Part shown: positions 16,357 through 25,474 of the stretch, in pieces | Numbering within the stretch: position 1 is the stretch's first letter | Layout: every line of letters begins with the position of its first letter | Assembly: GCF_042701255.1 (NCBI RefSeq) | Contig: NZ_CP170554.1 | Span: forward strand, 2,976,001 to 3,040,000 | Length of the DNA: 64,000 bases | DNA from: Tahibacter sp042701255 | Lineage (GTDB): Bacteria > Pseudomonadota > Gammaproteobacteria > Xanthomonadales > Rhodanobacteraceae | Direction: 5' to 3' | Made by a program: the position numbers and the translations under genes | Notes under the pieces: generated by a model | Told to the model about the DNA's origin: nothing | What the model saw: the letters and a program-made list of their open reading frames with translations, nothing else | Database searches by the model: none

Positions 16357-18843
16357 ATGAACGACATCCGCGTCGACGACATTCCTGCGCCGCCACCGCC
16401 ACCGCCACCGCCGAACGACGCGGCAGCGGCGTCACCGCTGCCGGACGGCAACGCGGAGATGCCGCCGCCGACAGGTGAGTCCGGCGCGGCCGACGGCGTT
16501 GCCGCGGTGGCCGGCAACGATCCCGGCGCTGCCGCAGCCGCCGGTGCGTCGGGAAACGGCAATGCCGCATGGAGCAGCGGGGCGGCCGTGGCGCATGCCG
16601 CCGGCACGCCTCGACCGCAGGCGTCGGACGATGGGGCCGAGGACGAGTCCGACGTGTTCAGCGACGACGACGACCTGCGGCGCGACGAGGAAGGTGTGCG
16701 CGGCTACGCGCGCGGTTCGATCGACGACACCTGGCAGGACGATCTGATCGAGACGGTGCCGCTGCGCGGCAACGTGGCGCCGGAGGAACACGCAGCCTTC
16801 CACGATCACGTCGCGGCGCTGCTGAATCGCCGGCTGCTGCTCGTGCGGCACGCGCCGACCCCGGCCGCCGGCGCACGCGCGACCGCGGCGCTGCGTGCGG
16901 TCGTGTCGGAGCTGCTGCAGCGCGAGCCGCAGCGCTATCCGCTGTCGAGCAAGCACGATCGGCCGTTCGCGCCGCAGAGCCTGGCGCATACGCCGTTCTG
17001 GCGCAGCGACCGGTACGGTTCGGTGATCTACCTGTTCCGCAGCGAAGATCCCGACAGCCTCGGATTCTTCAATCGCCAGATCGAGCCCGTGCGCGATCTG
17101 TGCAGGACGCTCGGCGTCAACGACAGCTATCTGCTCGTGACCGTGGCCATTCCCGACACGGCGGCCCTGTGCGAGGAAAGCCTGCTGGCCGAGGAAGTCG
17201 CGCTGTGGCATCTGCGCGAACCGCTGCCGGCGGCGCCGGGCGAAGCGCCGATCGAGCTCGAGGAGCGCTTCGACATCCTGCTCGTGGCCTGCGCGGCGCT
17301 GTTTCCGGGCCTGGGCTTCACCGAGTTCGGCGCGCTGGTCGAATGGCTGGCGCCGCCGCTGCCGCTGGAATGGGCGCGTGCCGACGCTGCGGCGCCGCGC
17401 TCACGCCATCAGCGCTGGTATGCCGGCGAACGCGATGCCGTGCGCGCCGAGCTGCACGTGGCGCTGCGTCCGCCGCATACGCTGGAAGACGTGGCCACTG
17501 CCGATGCGAGCGCCGAATCGGGCATGTATCTCGATACGCGCGAGCGTCGCGTCGGCATGCCGGACTGGCTCTACGAACATCATCTGTCCGCGCTGGACGA
17601 AATGGCGCAGACCCTGGTCGAAGGCTATTTCGCCGAAGGGGCGTCGCCGCGGTTCCGCGTCGGCTACCGGCGTCTGCTGTTGCGCCTGGACGCACTCGGC
17701 GTGCGCCGCCTCAACGTCGACTGGGTCGCGCAGCAGCTGCAGACCGGTCTCGATGCGGCGCGGCTGCAGCAGCGTCTCTGGCCCATCGTCGATCTGCTGG
17801 CCGAGGTGGCCAACGGCGGTGACCCGCGCCAGTTCGCCGCGCGCAGCACCGGCGTGATCGCAGGAATGCTGCCGCTGATCGAGCAGCGTCTCGTCGCGAA
17901 TCTGCAGGCCGGCGGCACTCTGGCCGCTTTGGCTGCGCAGCGCGCGACGCCGTATGCCCCGGCGTTCTGGGCCAAGGTCAGATCGCGCGCGGAATCCGCG
18001 GCGTTGCTGGCCCGTGCCCGCGACGATCTGTGGGATCTGATCTACGTGCTGCTGCGCGCGAGCCAGGTCACGCCGGCGGCCACGATCGCTACCCTGGTGC
18101 GCGAACTCGAACGCAGCAATGCGGTACACCTGGAATGGCTGGGGACGGCGCGTCTCAAGCGCGGCCAGAAAGTGCCGGTGTCGCTCGCGCGGATGGCCGC
18201 GCGCGACGTGCTGCGCATCGTGCTGCGGCAGGCGCCGCAAGCCTGGCTCGCGCTGGCCGAAGCGCTGATCGTGCAGTGCCGGCCCGGCCCGGGCGGCGAG
18301 GCGCCGCCGCTGCGTTGGCTCGCGCGCGACTTCGTCGCGGCACTGGCGGCCAACGGCGATGGACTGGCCGGCGGCGGATCCTCGACCGAGCTCTATCGCG
18401 CGCTGCTCGGCAGCGCGGCCGCACGCGAGCGGCTGGCAGGCCTGCTGCCGCCGCTGCTCGCCGCCGCGGCGCGCCAGGAAGACGGCGCGCAAGACGGCGC
18501 GGACATCAGGATCGCGCTGGCGATCTACCACGCGCTGGCCCTGAGTCTGCTGCGCCATGCGTCCGCGACGCCGGAGCAGTTGCTCGATCTGCTTGCCGGA
18601 CTGTCGCGGCCCTGGGCGCGCTCGCTGCGCCCGGCGCGCCAGCGCGATGTCGTCGAAGCCGCGCGCGCCCAGCTGCAACACCTGCAGCAGCTGCGCCGGC
18701 GTCATTTCGGCGATGCGGGCGCGCGCAAGCCCGACGCGGCCGCGTTGCGCAAGACCGACGAGGCCGTGCGCGCCCTGCAGATCCTCAGCCGCAGTTGGCA
18801 GCCGCCGGCCAGCGGTACGACGCCGCCGCCGGCGGCCCTCTGA
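16357..18843 (+). CDS. Large protein of unknown function with proline-rich N-terminus
   Basis: About 828 residues; a GTG at 16273 and an ATG at 16303 are alternative starts. The first ~120 residues are disordered, with an unbroken run of eight Pro and an acidic patch (SDVFSDDDDLRRDEE). The rest is soluble and helical, without signal peptide or membrane segment. RLLLVRHAPTPAAGARATAA at about residues 165-185 sits where a P-loop would be expected after a strand but lacks the GK[ST], and SYLLVTVAIPD could be a Walker-B-like strand, so a degenerate NTPase is possible. That is speculation. Twenty bases separate it from the next gene, so they form one operon. I recognise no family. Confidence 0.75.
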   Translation: MNDIRVDDIPAPPPPPPPPNDAAAASPLPDGNAEMPPPTGESGAADGVAAVAGNDPGAAAAAGASGNGNAAWSSGAAVAHAAGTPRPQASDDGAEDESDVFSDDDDLRRDEEGVRGYARGSIDDTWQDDLIETVPLRGNVAPEEHAAFHDHVAALLNRRLLLVRHAPTPAAGARATAALRAVVSELLQREPQRYPLSSKHDRPFAPQSLAHTPFWRSDRYGSVIYLFRSEDPDSLGFFNRQIEPVRDLCRTLGVNDSYLLVTVAIPDTAALCEESLLAEEVALWHLREPLPAAPGEAPIELEERFDILLVACAALFPGLGFTEFGALVEWLAPPLPLEWARADAAAPRSRHQRWYAGERDAVRAELHVALRPPHTLEDVATADASAESGMYLDTRERRVGMPDWLYEHHLSALDEMAQTLVEGYFAEGASPRFRVGYRRLLLRLDALGVRRLNVDWVAQQLQTGLDAARLQQRLWPIVDLLAEVANGGDPRQFAARSTGVIAGMLPLIEQRLVANLQAGGTLAALAAQRATPYAPAFWAKVRSRAESAALLARARDDLWDLIYVLLRASQVTPAATIATLVRELERSNAVHLEWLGTARLKRGQKVPVSLARMAARDVLRIVLRQAPQAWLALAEALIVQCRPGPGGEAPPLRWLARDFVAALAANGDGLAGGGSSTELYRALLGSAAARERLAGLLPPLLAAAARQEDGAQDGADIRIALAIYHALALSLLRHASATPEQLLDLLAGLSRPWARSLRPARQRDVVEAARAQLQHLQQLRRRHFGDAGARKPDAAALRKTDEAVRALQILSRSWQPPASGTTPPPAAL

Positions 18844-18863
18844 TCCTCAGCGGAGACTCCAGC

Positions 18864-21071
18864 GTGAGCGAACACGACCTCGACGATTTCCTGTGGCTGA
18901 TCGACAAGGCGGCCAGGTTTTCTCGCCAGGCCCAGGGCGCAGGCCATCATTTCGTACTCAAGGAGCGCAAGGCCGAGCCGTTCCGGCCGCGCATGTTCGG
19001 ACGCCTGCGCGGCGACTTCTCCGGACGCCACGTCTTCGTACGCGCCTTGACCGGGCCCAAGCAGGTGCGCGACTGGCGTTTCCGCTGGTCCGAAGGCACC
19101 AGCGCGATCGAGCTGGAGTTCGATGCGACGTTCGAAATCCGGGCCGATGCGCCGGGCGCGGCGCGCATCCTGGCGGAAAAACTGCTGGTCGACAGCGATA
19201 CCGCCGGCAAGACGCTGCATGCGCTGATCGCGCGGCAGCTCAACTGGCAGCTGATGCATCTGCTGCAGCAGAGCGAGAAACAGGGCTACAGCCTGCACGA
19301 CTGTTTCACGCCGACCGCCGACGGCCTGAGCCGGCGGCGCGAACTCGATGCGGCGGTCAGCGATGCGGTGAGCCACGAGCTCGGCGTGCCGCTGCGCATC
19401 GGTTTCCAGATGCGCGACCCGGCACCGCGCCAGATCGAGATCCGCTGCACCAACGCGTTCCTGCTCAAGGACCGCAGCCAGAGCTGCGAAGTCGTGACCA
19501 CGGCACTGCTGCAGTTCGAGAACTTCCAGGCGCACAAGCGCAGCGGGCTGCACGACGAGGCGGCGATACGCGCGGTCGTCGAGCGTCAGGTCACCGAAGC
19601 GGTCAAGGAACTGCTGTTCGGCAAGCGCTACTACGCCGTCGCGCGCGCGTTCGCGCACGAGGAAGACAACGCGATCCGCGTCGACATGCAGCGGCGCCTG
19701 CACGGCTTCGCGCAGTCGATCGGCTATGGCATACGGCTGTTCAACACGCTCGTGGACATTCCCGCGCTCGCGCTGTTTCGCGGCCTCACGATCGAGCTGC
19801 CGGCCGGCGAGGCGTATCAGCTGCACTCGCGCGGCTGGGCCGAGCTGTCGCTGACCCTGCAGGTCCGCGTCGACGACGACGACGAGGCGCTGCGGCGCCT
19901 GATCGGTCCCGAAGTCGCCGATCCGGTGGTGCCGCTGGAAGCGCTGATCCGGCGCTGCTGCCGCGAAACGCTGGCGCAGTTCGACTACTCGATCGTCAGC
20001 GTCAAGTTCGACCAGGAAGTCCGCCCGGTGCTGGAGACACGCATCGTGACCGAGCTCGCGCGCTACGGCCTGCAGGCGAGCGTATCGCGGATGCGTTCGG
20101 AACCGACCGAAGACGCGCAGCGCTTCACCGAGCTGTGCCGGCTGCCGGCCATCGATTTCGAGGCCGCCGTGTCGGCACAGGCCGACGGCGGCAATGCCGA
20201 CGAGGTCGTGGTCTACGGCGTCATCGACATCTTCGACATCGCCCGCGACACGCATGCCTGGCTGCGTTTCCAGTCGGGCAATTTCGGCTATCGGCGCGAC
20301 TCTTCGCGCAGCCTCGACGACATGCGCGCGCAGGCGCGGCGTCGCGGCGTCGCCGACGTGGACGACAAGGACCGGCGCAGCCTGGCCATCGCGATCGAGG
20401 TCGCCGAAATCCGCGAGCGCGTGATCGCGACCCTGCGTCGGACGATGGCCATGCAGCGCAGCCTGGCCAGTTCGTGGACCACGGCCGAGAACGCCGCCCG
20501 CATCGAGCAGTGGGCCAACGACGTCGTCGCCGCGGCGATCGCCGAGGAATTCGGTCTGCTCGTGCGGCTGCGCGGCTTCGGCCGCCGCGACACCTTGAGC
20601 GCGACCACGACGCAGGCGATACGCCAGGCCAATCTGCGCAGCGACCGCGAGACGGCGGAACTGCTCGCGCAGAAGAGCAAGGCGCATCTGCTGCAGGATC
20701 ACGATCTGCTGCATGTCCAGAAGGTGGGGATATTGCAGCGCCTGGACGAGGTGCTCGGCGATTCTTTGTCCAACCCCATGGCCGACGATCACGCCGCCAT
20801 GCGCACGCAGGCCGAGAAAGACGCGGCCGATGCGCGCGAGCAGGTGCAGCAGCGCGAGGCGCATCTGCGTCGTCCGGTCACGCCGCCGCCGCCGCCGGTC
20901 TGGCAGCCGCCGCCCTCGGGCCGGACCGAAGCCGATTCGCCGGAGCTCGGCGCTGCGTCCGCGTCGAGGCTCGGCGCGGCGTCTGTTCCGGCCGCGCCTG
21001 CGGCTGCAGCCGCGCTGACCGATCAGGCCGCAGCGAGCGACGGCACCTCGACGAGCGCATCGCAGTCATAG
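18864..21071 (+). CDS. Unknown protein, possibly several SPFH/band-7-like units, proline-rich tail
   Basis: A 735-residue cytoplasmic-looking protein. The GTG start at 18864 is preceded by GGAG. The body holds repeated modules of a helix, a short G-containing turn and a strand: SHELGVPLRIGFQ, AQSIGYGIRLFN, TELARYGLQASVS, AEEFGLLVRLRG. Segments such as EALIRRCCRETLAQFDYS and EIRADAPGAARILAEK recall SPFH (band 7/prohibitin) domains, which assemble into membrane-associated rings. No N-terminal membrane anchor is seen. The last ~100 residues are Pro/Ala/Ser-rich (RPVTPPPPPVWQPPPSG), echoing the Pro-rich N-terminus of the upstream partner. SPFH resemblance is my reading of motifs, not a firm family match. 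Confidence 0.75.
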   Translation: MSEHDLDDFLWLIDKAARFSRQAQGAGHHFVLKERKAEPFRPRMFGRLRGDFSGRHVFVRALTGPKQVRDWRFRWSEGTSAIELEFDATFEIRADAPGAARILAEKLLVDSDTAGKTLHALIARQLNWQLMHLLQQSEKQGYSLHDCFTPTADGLSRRRELDAAVSDAVSHELGVPLRIGFQMRDPAPRQIEIRCTNAFLLKDRSQSCEVVTTALLQFENFQAHKRSGLHDEAAIRAVVERQVTEAVKELLFGKRYYAVARAFAHEEDNAIRVDMQRRLHGFAQSIGYGIRLFNTLVDIPALALFRGLTIELPAGEAYQLHSRGWAELSLTLQVRVDDDDEALRRLIGPEVADPVVPLEALIRRCCRETLAQFDYSIVSVKFDQEVRPVLETRIVTELARYGLQASVSRMRSEPTEDAQRFTELCRLPAIDFEAAVSAQADGGNADEVVVYGVIDIFDIARDTHAWLRFQSGNFGYRRDSSRSLDDMRAQARRRGVADVDDKDRRSLAIAIEVAEIRERVIATLRRTMAMQRSLASSWTTAENAARIEQWANDVVAAAIAEEFGLLVRLRGFGRRDTLSATTTQAIRQANLRSDRETAELLAQKSKAHLLQDHDLLHVQKVGILQRLDEVLGDSLSNPMADDHAAMRTQAEKDAADAREQVQQREAHLRRPVTPPPPPVWQPPPSGRTEADSPELGAASASRLGAASVPAAPAAAAALTDQAAASDGTSTSASQS

Positions 21072-21677
21072 CTTCCGACTGCGATGCGGCCCGGCCGATG
21101 AGGCGACATGCGTCGTGCCGATGCGATGGCCGCCTTGTCGTTACGCCGGTCGATGGTGCGGCACCGCGGAATTCCGCTGCGCCGATGCGGTGGCATTGGC
21201 GCAGCGTCTGCGGTCGGGAAGTTCGCTGCCGCATCCGGGGTCATCGTCGTGACGGCCGTTCGCCGGGTCTGACGACGGCACGAATCCTGTCGCCGCCGTC
21301 GTCATGCCGACGAGACACGCGACTGCCCGTGAACGTAGCCAGCCGGCACTGACGCGCATCCTCGCGGAAGCCGGGCATGGTCGCTGCTGATGGTCGCCGC
21401 TTCGCTTTCCGCAGCATGGCTCCGACGAAGCGGGAGCACCTCGGGATGATGAGTGTGGGCTGCCGGTTGCCGTGCCGCTCGTGCATCGACGACGAGTGGC
21501 TGCAGTGACGGCCGTGTCGCCGAGCATTGCCGTGCGGACAGCGACGCCATCGCAGTGCCCGCGCGGCGCAATGCCGGGCAGCGCAGCCGGCGCGATGCAA
21601 GGCCGAGCGTCGGCGGCGTCGGCGTTCGGTATCGCAGTCGGAGACGCCGGCGCTGAGACGGCGCGAGCCGGCAGCGC
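21072..21677. other. 606-bp intergenic region between convergent genes
   Basis: No gene is supported: open frames here lack ribosome sites, have Arg/Ser/Cys-rich translations and no recognisable motifs. I see no strong terminator with a T-run even though two operons converge here. No inverted repeats or mobile element ends were recognised. Confidence 0.5.
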
Positions 21678-22721
21678 TCAGATCGTCGGCGGGTCGCGCG
21701 GCTTTTCGCCGACGCGCGGGATCACGTCCATGAGCTCCTGCGCCCAGCGGTCCATTTCCGCCGCACGGCCGTCGATCAGCTCGCGCAGATGGCGTTTCAT
21801 CACGCGTGCCGCGCCGGCCTGCTGCGCGAAGCCGTCGCGTTCGAAGCGAGCGGCGATCGTGTCGGCGGCGTCGAGCACCAGCCCGGGCGGCAGCTGTCGC
21901 AGCGCGTCGAGTTCGTGCAGATAGCGTTCGCGCGCGCGGTTGAGATCGCCGCTGGCGGCGGCGAGGCGGTTGCGGAACGCGGCATAGGCGCCCGCGTCGG
22001 CGCGGCTGGCTTCCATCATCTCGTCGGCGACGTGCTGCTTCATGCGCAAGTCGGCGATGTCCTTGGCGACGCGCGATGCGGCCAGCGCGAGCGCTTCGAC
22101 GCTCGCGCGCTCGGCCGGTCCGGCCGGTCCGGCCGTGATCGTGACGCGGTGGCTGGGCCGGCCTGCGACGTTGACCAGGGTCAAGGTGAAATGCCGCGGC
22201 GGTTTCTGATAGCTGGCATCAGGCAGCAACGTCAGCGGCAGCCACGCGCTGCGCTCGCCGATCGCGAAATGCAGCCGGCCGTGGGCGCCGACGTAGTCGC
22301 TGCCGTCGGTGGCCGAGCCGTCGCTGGTCGCGTAGTCCACATCGACGGCCGTGGCCAGCAGCGCATCGCGGCGTACCTCGATGACCAGCGCGGCGCCGTC
22401 GTTGACGTCGCTCTGCACCTGGACGAAATGCACATGTTCCAGCGGCGGCGGCCAGAGCCGGTCGTGCCAGTCCCGCAAGGTCGGCGTGACGGTGACGACC
22501 AGCGCGGCCGTGCCGGCGGCGAAAAGCGCAGCGCCCAGTGCGTACGGCAGCAGGTCGAGATCCTCGCCGCGCTGCAGCGCGGCGCCGCAGCCGTGCCGGC
22601 CGACGACGCAACGTCCCGCGTGACGCACGTAGTCGGCCTGGCCGAAGACGTGGTTGGCTTTCGCGTAGGCGCAACGGCCGCGATTCGTGCACCAGTAGCG
22701 CCGGCGACGCAGGACGGCCAT
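21678..22721 (-). CDS. Single-pass membrane protein with Cys motif and Calx-beta-like domain
   Basis: A 347-residue protein, last gene of the minus-strand group. Its N-terminus has four Cys in a zinc-ribbon-like pattern (YWCTNRGRCAYA at Cys11/Cys17; RCVVGRHGCGAAL at Cys38/Cys45). One membrane segment follows (PYALGAALFAAGTAALVVTV). The next domain reads VDYATSDGSATDGSDYVG, then LHFAIGERS and HFTLTLVNVAG, the signature of a Calx-beta domain, which is a Ca-binding beta-sandwich. The C-terminal ~150 residues are a long, probably coiled-coil, helical region. Three bases separate it from the lipoprotein gene upstream. Function unknown; topology suggests an extracytoplasmic sensor or scaffold. Confidence 0.8.
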   Translation of the reverse strand: MAVLRRRRYWCTNRGRCAYAKANHVFGQADYVRHAGRCVVGRHGCGAALQRGEDLDLLPYALGAALFAAGTAALVVTVTPTLRDWHDRLWPPPLEHVHFVQVQSDVNDGAALVIEVRRDALLATAVDVDYATSDGSATDGSDYVGAHGRLHFAIGERSAWLPLTLLPDASYQKPPRHFTLTLVNVAGRPSHRVTITAGPAGPAERASVEALALAASRVAKDIADLRMKQHVADEMMEASRADAGAYAAFRNRLAAASGDLNRARERYLHELDALRQLPPGLVLDAADTIAARFERDGFAQQAGAARVMKRHLRELIDGRAAEMDRWAQELMDVIPRVGEKPRDPPTI

Positions 22722-22724
22722 GGT

Positions 22725-23234
22725 CTAGTTCTGCAGCAGGGCGAGGACTTCGCGCTGCAGGCGGCCGTTGCGCTGATGGGCCTGATCCACTGCGAAACGG
22801 CGCGTCGCGATGTCGCCGTCCGGCGTGGCCGGCGCGGTGATCTGTGCGGTCAGCCAGTCGTTGTTTTCGGTGAGCACGGCCTGCAGGCGCTGCCGTTCGC
22901 CTTCGCCGATCCGGCGCCGTTGCAGCAGGCTGCGCAGGCGCGCATCCAGCGCGCGGTTTTCCTGCTGCAGATTCTCCAGTTCCTGCTGCAGCTGCTGTGC
23001 CTGCACGTCCAGGTTGTCGTGCCGTTCGCGCAACGCGTCGCCGCGGGTCTGTTCGTCGGCGGCGCGGTCACGCGCAGCCATGTCGCGGCGCGTGAGCTCG
23101 TGCTGGCGGTCGCGCGCCTTGTTTTCGCTCCAGCCGAACAGGCCGCCGCGCCGCGGATCGCCGGTCGTCGCGCAGCCGGCCAGCAGCACGGCAATGGCCA
23201 TGACGACCGCTGATCGGGCCAGGACAGCGCGCAT
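22725..23234 (-). CDS. Coiled-coil lipoprotein
   Basis: A 169-residue predicted lipoprotein: signal peptide MRAVLARSAVVMAIAVLLAGC with a lipobox LLAGC, then TTGDPRRGGLFGWSENKA, a motif I recall from small lipoproteins of other proteobacteria. The rest is a long heptad-like coiled coil rich in Gln, Leu and Arg (QLQQELENLQQENRALDARL). Its start codon shares one base with the stop of the upstream gene (TGATG-type junction), implying translational coupling. Likely a periplasmic scaffold in the same complex as its neighbours. Confidence 0.85.
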   Translation of the reverse strand: MRAVLARSAVVMAIAVLLAGCATTGDPRRGGLFGWSENKARDRQHELTRRDMAARDRAADEQTRGDALRERHDNLDVQAQQLQQELENLQQENRALDARLRSLLQRRRIGEGERQRLQAVLTENNDWLTAQITAPATPDGDIATRRFAVDQAHQRNGRLQREVLALLQN

Positions 23235-23911
23235 CAGTAGGCTCTCCGTTCGTCGATCTGCTGCAGTTGCAGGCGAGCGAGCTCGAGGCGCCGCGTCTGC
23301 TGCTCCAGATCACGCACGCCGGCTGCGACCAGTTGCATGCCTTCGGACGGTTCCTGCGCGGCGTCGCGTTTTTCCTTCGCGTCCTGTTCTTTCACCGCGG
23401 CGATCAGCTGATTCTGCCGCGTCGTCTCTTCGTTCATCTGCTTGAGCTGGAGGTCGACCGATTCGACCAGTGCGCTGAGTTTCTGCTGATGCTCGGTCTG
23501 GGCCAGTCGCTTGGCCTGCGCCGATTTCCTGGCCGATTGCAGCGCCGCCACGGCCTGATCGAGCTCGGCGATCTGCTGTTCGATCTGTTCGTTCTGCTCG
23601 CGCGTGGATTGGGCCAGTGCCGTCGCCCGCTGCGCCGACTGGCGCAGTTGTTCCTCGCGCTGCGCGTAGGCGGCTTTCTTGTTCGCGACCTTGTTGCCGA
23701 CGACGGCGCCGACGATGCCGCCGAGCAGGGCGCCGATGGCCGTGCCGCGATCGTCGCCGGTGATGGCGCGACCCAGTGCGGCGCCGGCGACCGCGCCGGC
23801 GGCGGTGCCTTCACTGCGGGTGCGTTGTTGATCGGTGGCGCAGGCGCCCAGTGAAAGACCGAGCACGCAGACAACGCTGAAGCGAACGGACAGGCGGGTC
23901 ATCGACGACAT
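23234..23911 (-). CDS. Glycine-zipper lipoprotein with coiled-coil C-terminus
   Basis: A 225-residue predicted lipoprotein (lipobox LSLGAC in a signal peptide starting MSSMTRLSVRFSVV; Met at 23902 is an alternative start). Residues ~35-75 form a glycine-zipper 2TM-like segment (GTAAGAVAGAALGRAITG, GTAIGALLGGIVGAVVGN), seen in outer-membrane lipoproteins. A long Gln/Ala/Glu-rich coiled coil follows to the end. GGAGAC precedes the start. It overlaps the next lipoprotein gene by one base and lies 126 bases after the TIGR04222 gene, so all four may form one transcript. Confidence 0.85.
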   Translation of the reverse strand: MSSMTRLSVRFSVVCVLGLSLGACATDQQRTRSEGTAAGAVAGAALGRAITGDDRGTAIGALLGGIVGAVVGNKVANKKAAYAQREEQLRQSAQRATALAQSTREQNEQIEQQIAELDQAVAALQSARKSAQAKRLAQTEHQQKLSALVESVDLQLKQMNEETTRQNQLIAAVKEQDAKEKRDAAQEPSEGMQLVAAGVRDLEQQTRRLELARLQLQQIDERRAY

Positions 23912-24037
23912 GGACGTCTCCGTGGGAGCGACGGCGTGGCGGCGCCGTCCGGCTGATGCCGATTACTGCCCCGGCGAGTCCGTTCCTCTCACTTCGTCGA
24001 TTTTTCCCGCGTCGTCGGCGTGCGCGATGGCGCTGCC

Positions 24038-25474
24038 TCAGTCCCCGCCGCCGCCACAGCCGCCGCAACCGCTGCTGCAGCTGCTGCCGGAGGAGCAGCT
24101 GCTGCCGCTGGAGCAGCCACTGGAACAGCCGCTGCTGCTCGTGTTGTTCGCCGCGCGCGATTCGTGGAAGGCCGCGTAGGCGGTGCCCGCCAGCACCGTG
24201 GTGCCGGCCAGCGCGACGGCCAGGCCGACGTCGCCGTCGCGCGGCGCGCGGCGCGCATGGGCGTGGCGGCGATTGAGCTCGGCCAGCAGCGCGTCGCCGG
24301 CGCGCGTGCGTTCGGGACGACGGAACAGCAGCATCAGGGTGGCGACGCCGACCAGCAGGGTCAGGAACACGAGGAAACCGACCGGACGGTCGCGTGCGAG
24401 GCCGACGGAAATCTTGCTGATGCCGAACAGGGTCAGCAGCGCGAACGGCAGCGCGCTCGCGAAGCCCAGGCTCCAGCGCTGGCTTTCGCCGAGCAGCAGT
24501 CCGCGTGCGAGCAGCAGATCGCGCAGACGCTGCAGCCGCGGCTTCACGCGGCGCACGATGCGCGGCAGTGCCGGATCGGCTGCCGCGGCGCGGGCGATTT
24601 CGTTGAGCGGATAGTCGCGCACGTCCTGCGGCCGGCTCACGGCGAGGCGGCGCTTGCGCGAATCCCATTGCGCCTGTCCGCCGGCGAGCAGGCTCGCGAC
24701 GCCGGCATCGACGACGCGCAGGGTGCCGCCGGCCAGGTAGGCCACGGCCCAGGTGTCCAGGGTCTGGCCGTGCGGCACGGCGTCGGAATCGCCGCGGAAG
24801 CGGCGGCGCACGACTGCGACGATGCCGGCGCCGAGCGCGATCAGCACGAGATACAGCAACAGGAAGGCCGGGCCGCTGTAGTCCAGCGGATTCAGCGGCA
24901 GCGCCTGCAGCAGCGGCGCCATGCCGAGCAGCACCGCCGCGGCGAGCAGCTGTGCCCAGCTCGGCCGCGGCAATGCCGGTCGCGGCAGCAGCCAGCCGCG
25001 CGTCAGGTCGACGCGGCGCCAGCGCGCCGGGCTGGCGGTCTGCGTGCGTGCGTCGGGCCAGTAATCCGCCGGCGGCGGACCGAACCAGTGCTGGTAGCTG
25101 GCCAAGGTCTGCGCGTACTGGTCGTAGTGCAGGCGGCTCTGCTCGTGGCCGCCGCGCGTGGGTTCGTGGTGGAGCTCGCTGCCGAGCACCTCGGGGCAGT
25201 AGCGCCGCCAATAGTCGCGGCTATAGGTCAGATGCTGGTGCCAGACCTCGTCGACGGCATCGCTGGGCGTGACCACGTGGCCGGAGGCGACGGCCAGGAA
25301 GCAGAAGCGCTTGTATTCGCGGACGGCGCCGTCCGCGTAGGCCTGGCTCCAGCCATGCTCGCGGGCCAGCCGGCGCGCGAAGGGCAGGGCACAGTCGGCC
25401 GTACCGAAGTCATGGGCGTCGAGGCGTTGCCAGAGCTCCCGTTCCCGCTGCGACCAGATTGCGTCGTCCGTCAT
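24038..25474 (-). CDS. TIGR04222-like membrane protein with glycine-rich-domain-protein-like N-terminus
   Basis: A 478-residue polytopic protein. The N-terminal ~130 residues carry VDEVWHQHLTYSRDYWRRYC, the DEVWH-x-H motif of plant/bacterial glycine-rich-domain-like proteins. A pair of membrane segments (LLAAAVLLGMAPLLQAL; FLLLYLVLIALGAGIVAVV), a ~100-residue soluble part with AYLAGG and another membrane pair follow, the order of TIGR04222 proteins. The end is a low-complexity Ser/Gly/Cys tail (SSGCSSGCSSGSSCSSG and further to CGGCGGGGD). The start at 25474 follows GGAGAC. Function is unknown in the family; first gene of the minus-strand group. Confidence 0.88.
   Translation of the reverse strand: MTDDAIWSQRERELWQRLDAHDFGTADCALPFARRLAREHGWSQAYADGAVREYKRFCFLAVASGHVVTPSDAVDEVWHQHLTYSRDYWRRYCPEVLGSELHHEPTRGGHEQSRLHYDQYAQTLASYQHWFGPPPADYWPDARTQTASPARWRRVDLTRGWLLPRPALPRPSWAQLLAAAVLLGMAPLLQALPLNPLDYSGPAFLLLYLVLIALGAGIVAVVRRRFRGDSDAVPHGQTLDTWAVAYLAGGTLRVVDAGVASLLAGGQAQWDSRKRRLAVSRPQDVRDYPLNEIARAAAADPALPRIVRRVKPRLQRLRDLLLARGLLLGESQRWSLGFASALPFALLTLFGISKISVGLARDRPVGFLVFLTLLVGVATLMLLFRRPERTRAGDALLAELNRRHAHARRAPRDGDVGLAVALAGTTVLAGTAYAAFHESRAANNTSSSGCSSGCSSGSSCSSGSSCSSGCGGCGGGGD

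Noticed and set aside
21141..21600. Small open frames in the convergent intergenic region
   Set aside because: Arg/Ser/Cys-rich, overlapping on several frames, no ribosome sites, no recognised motif.
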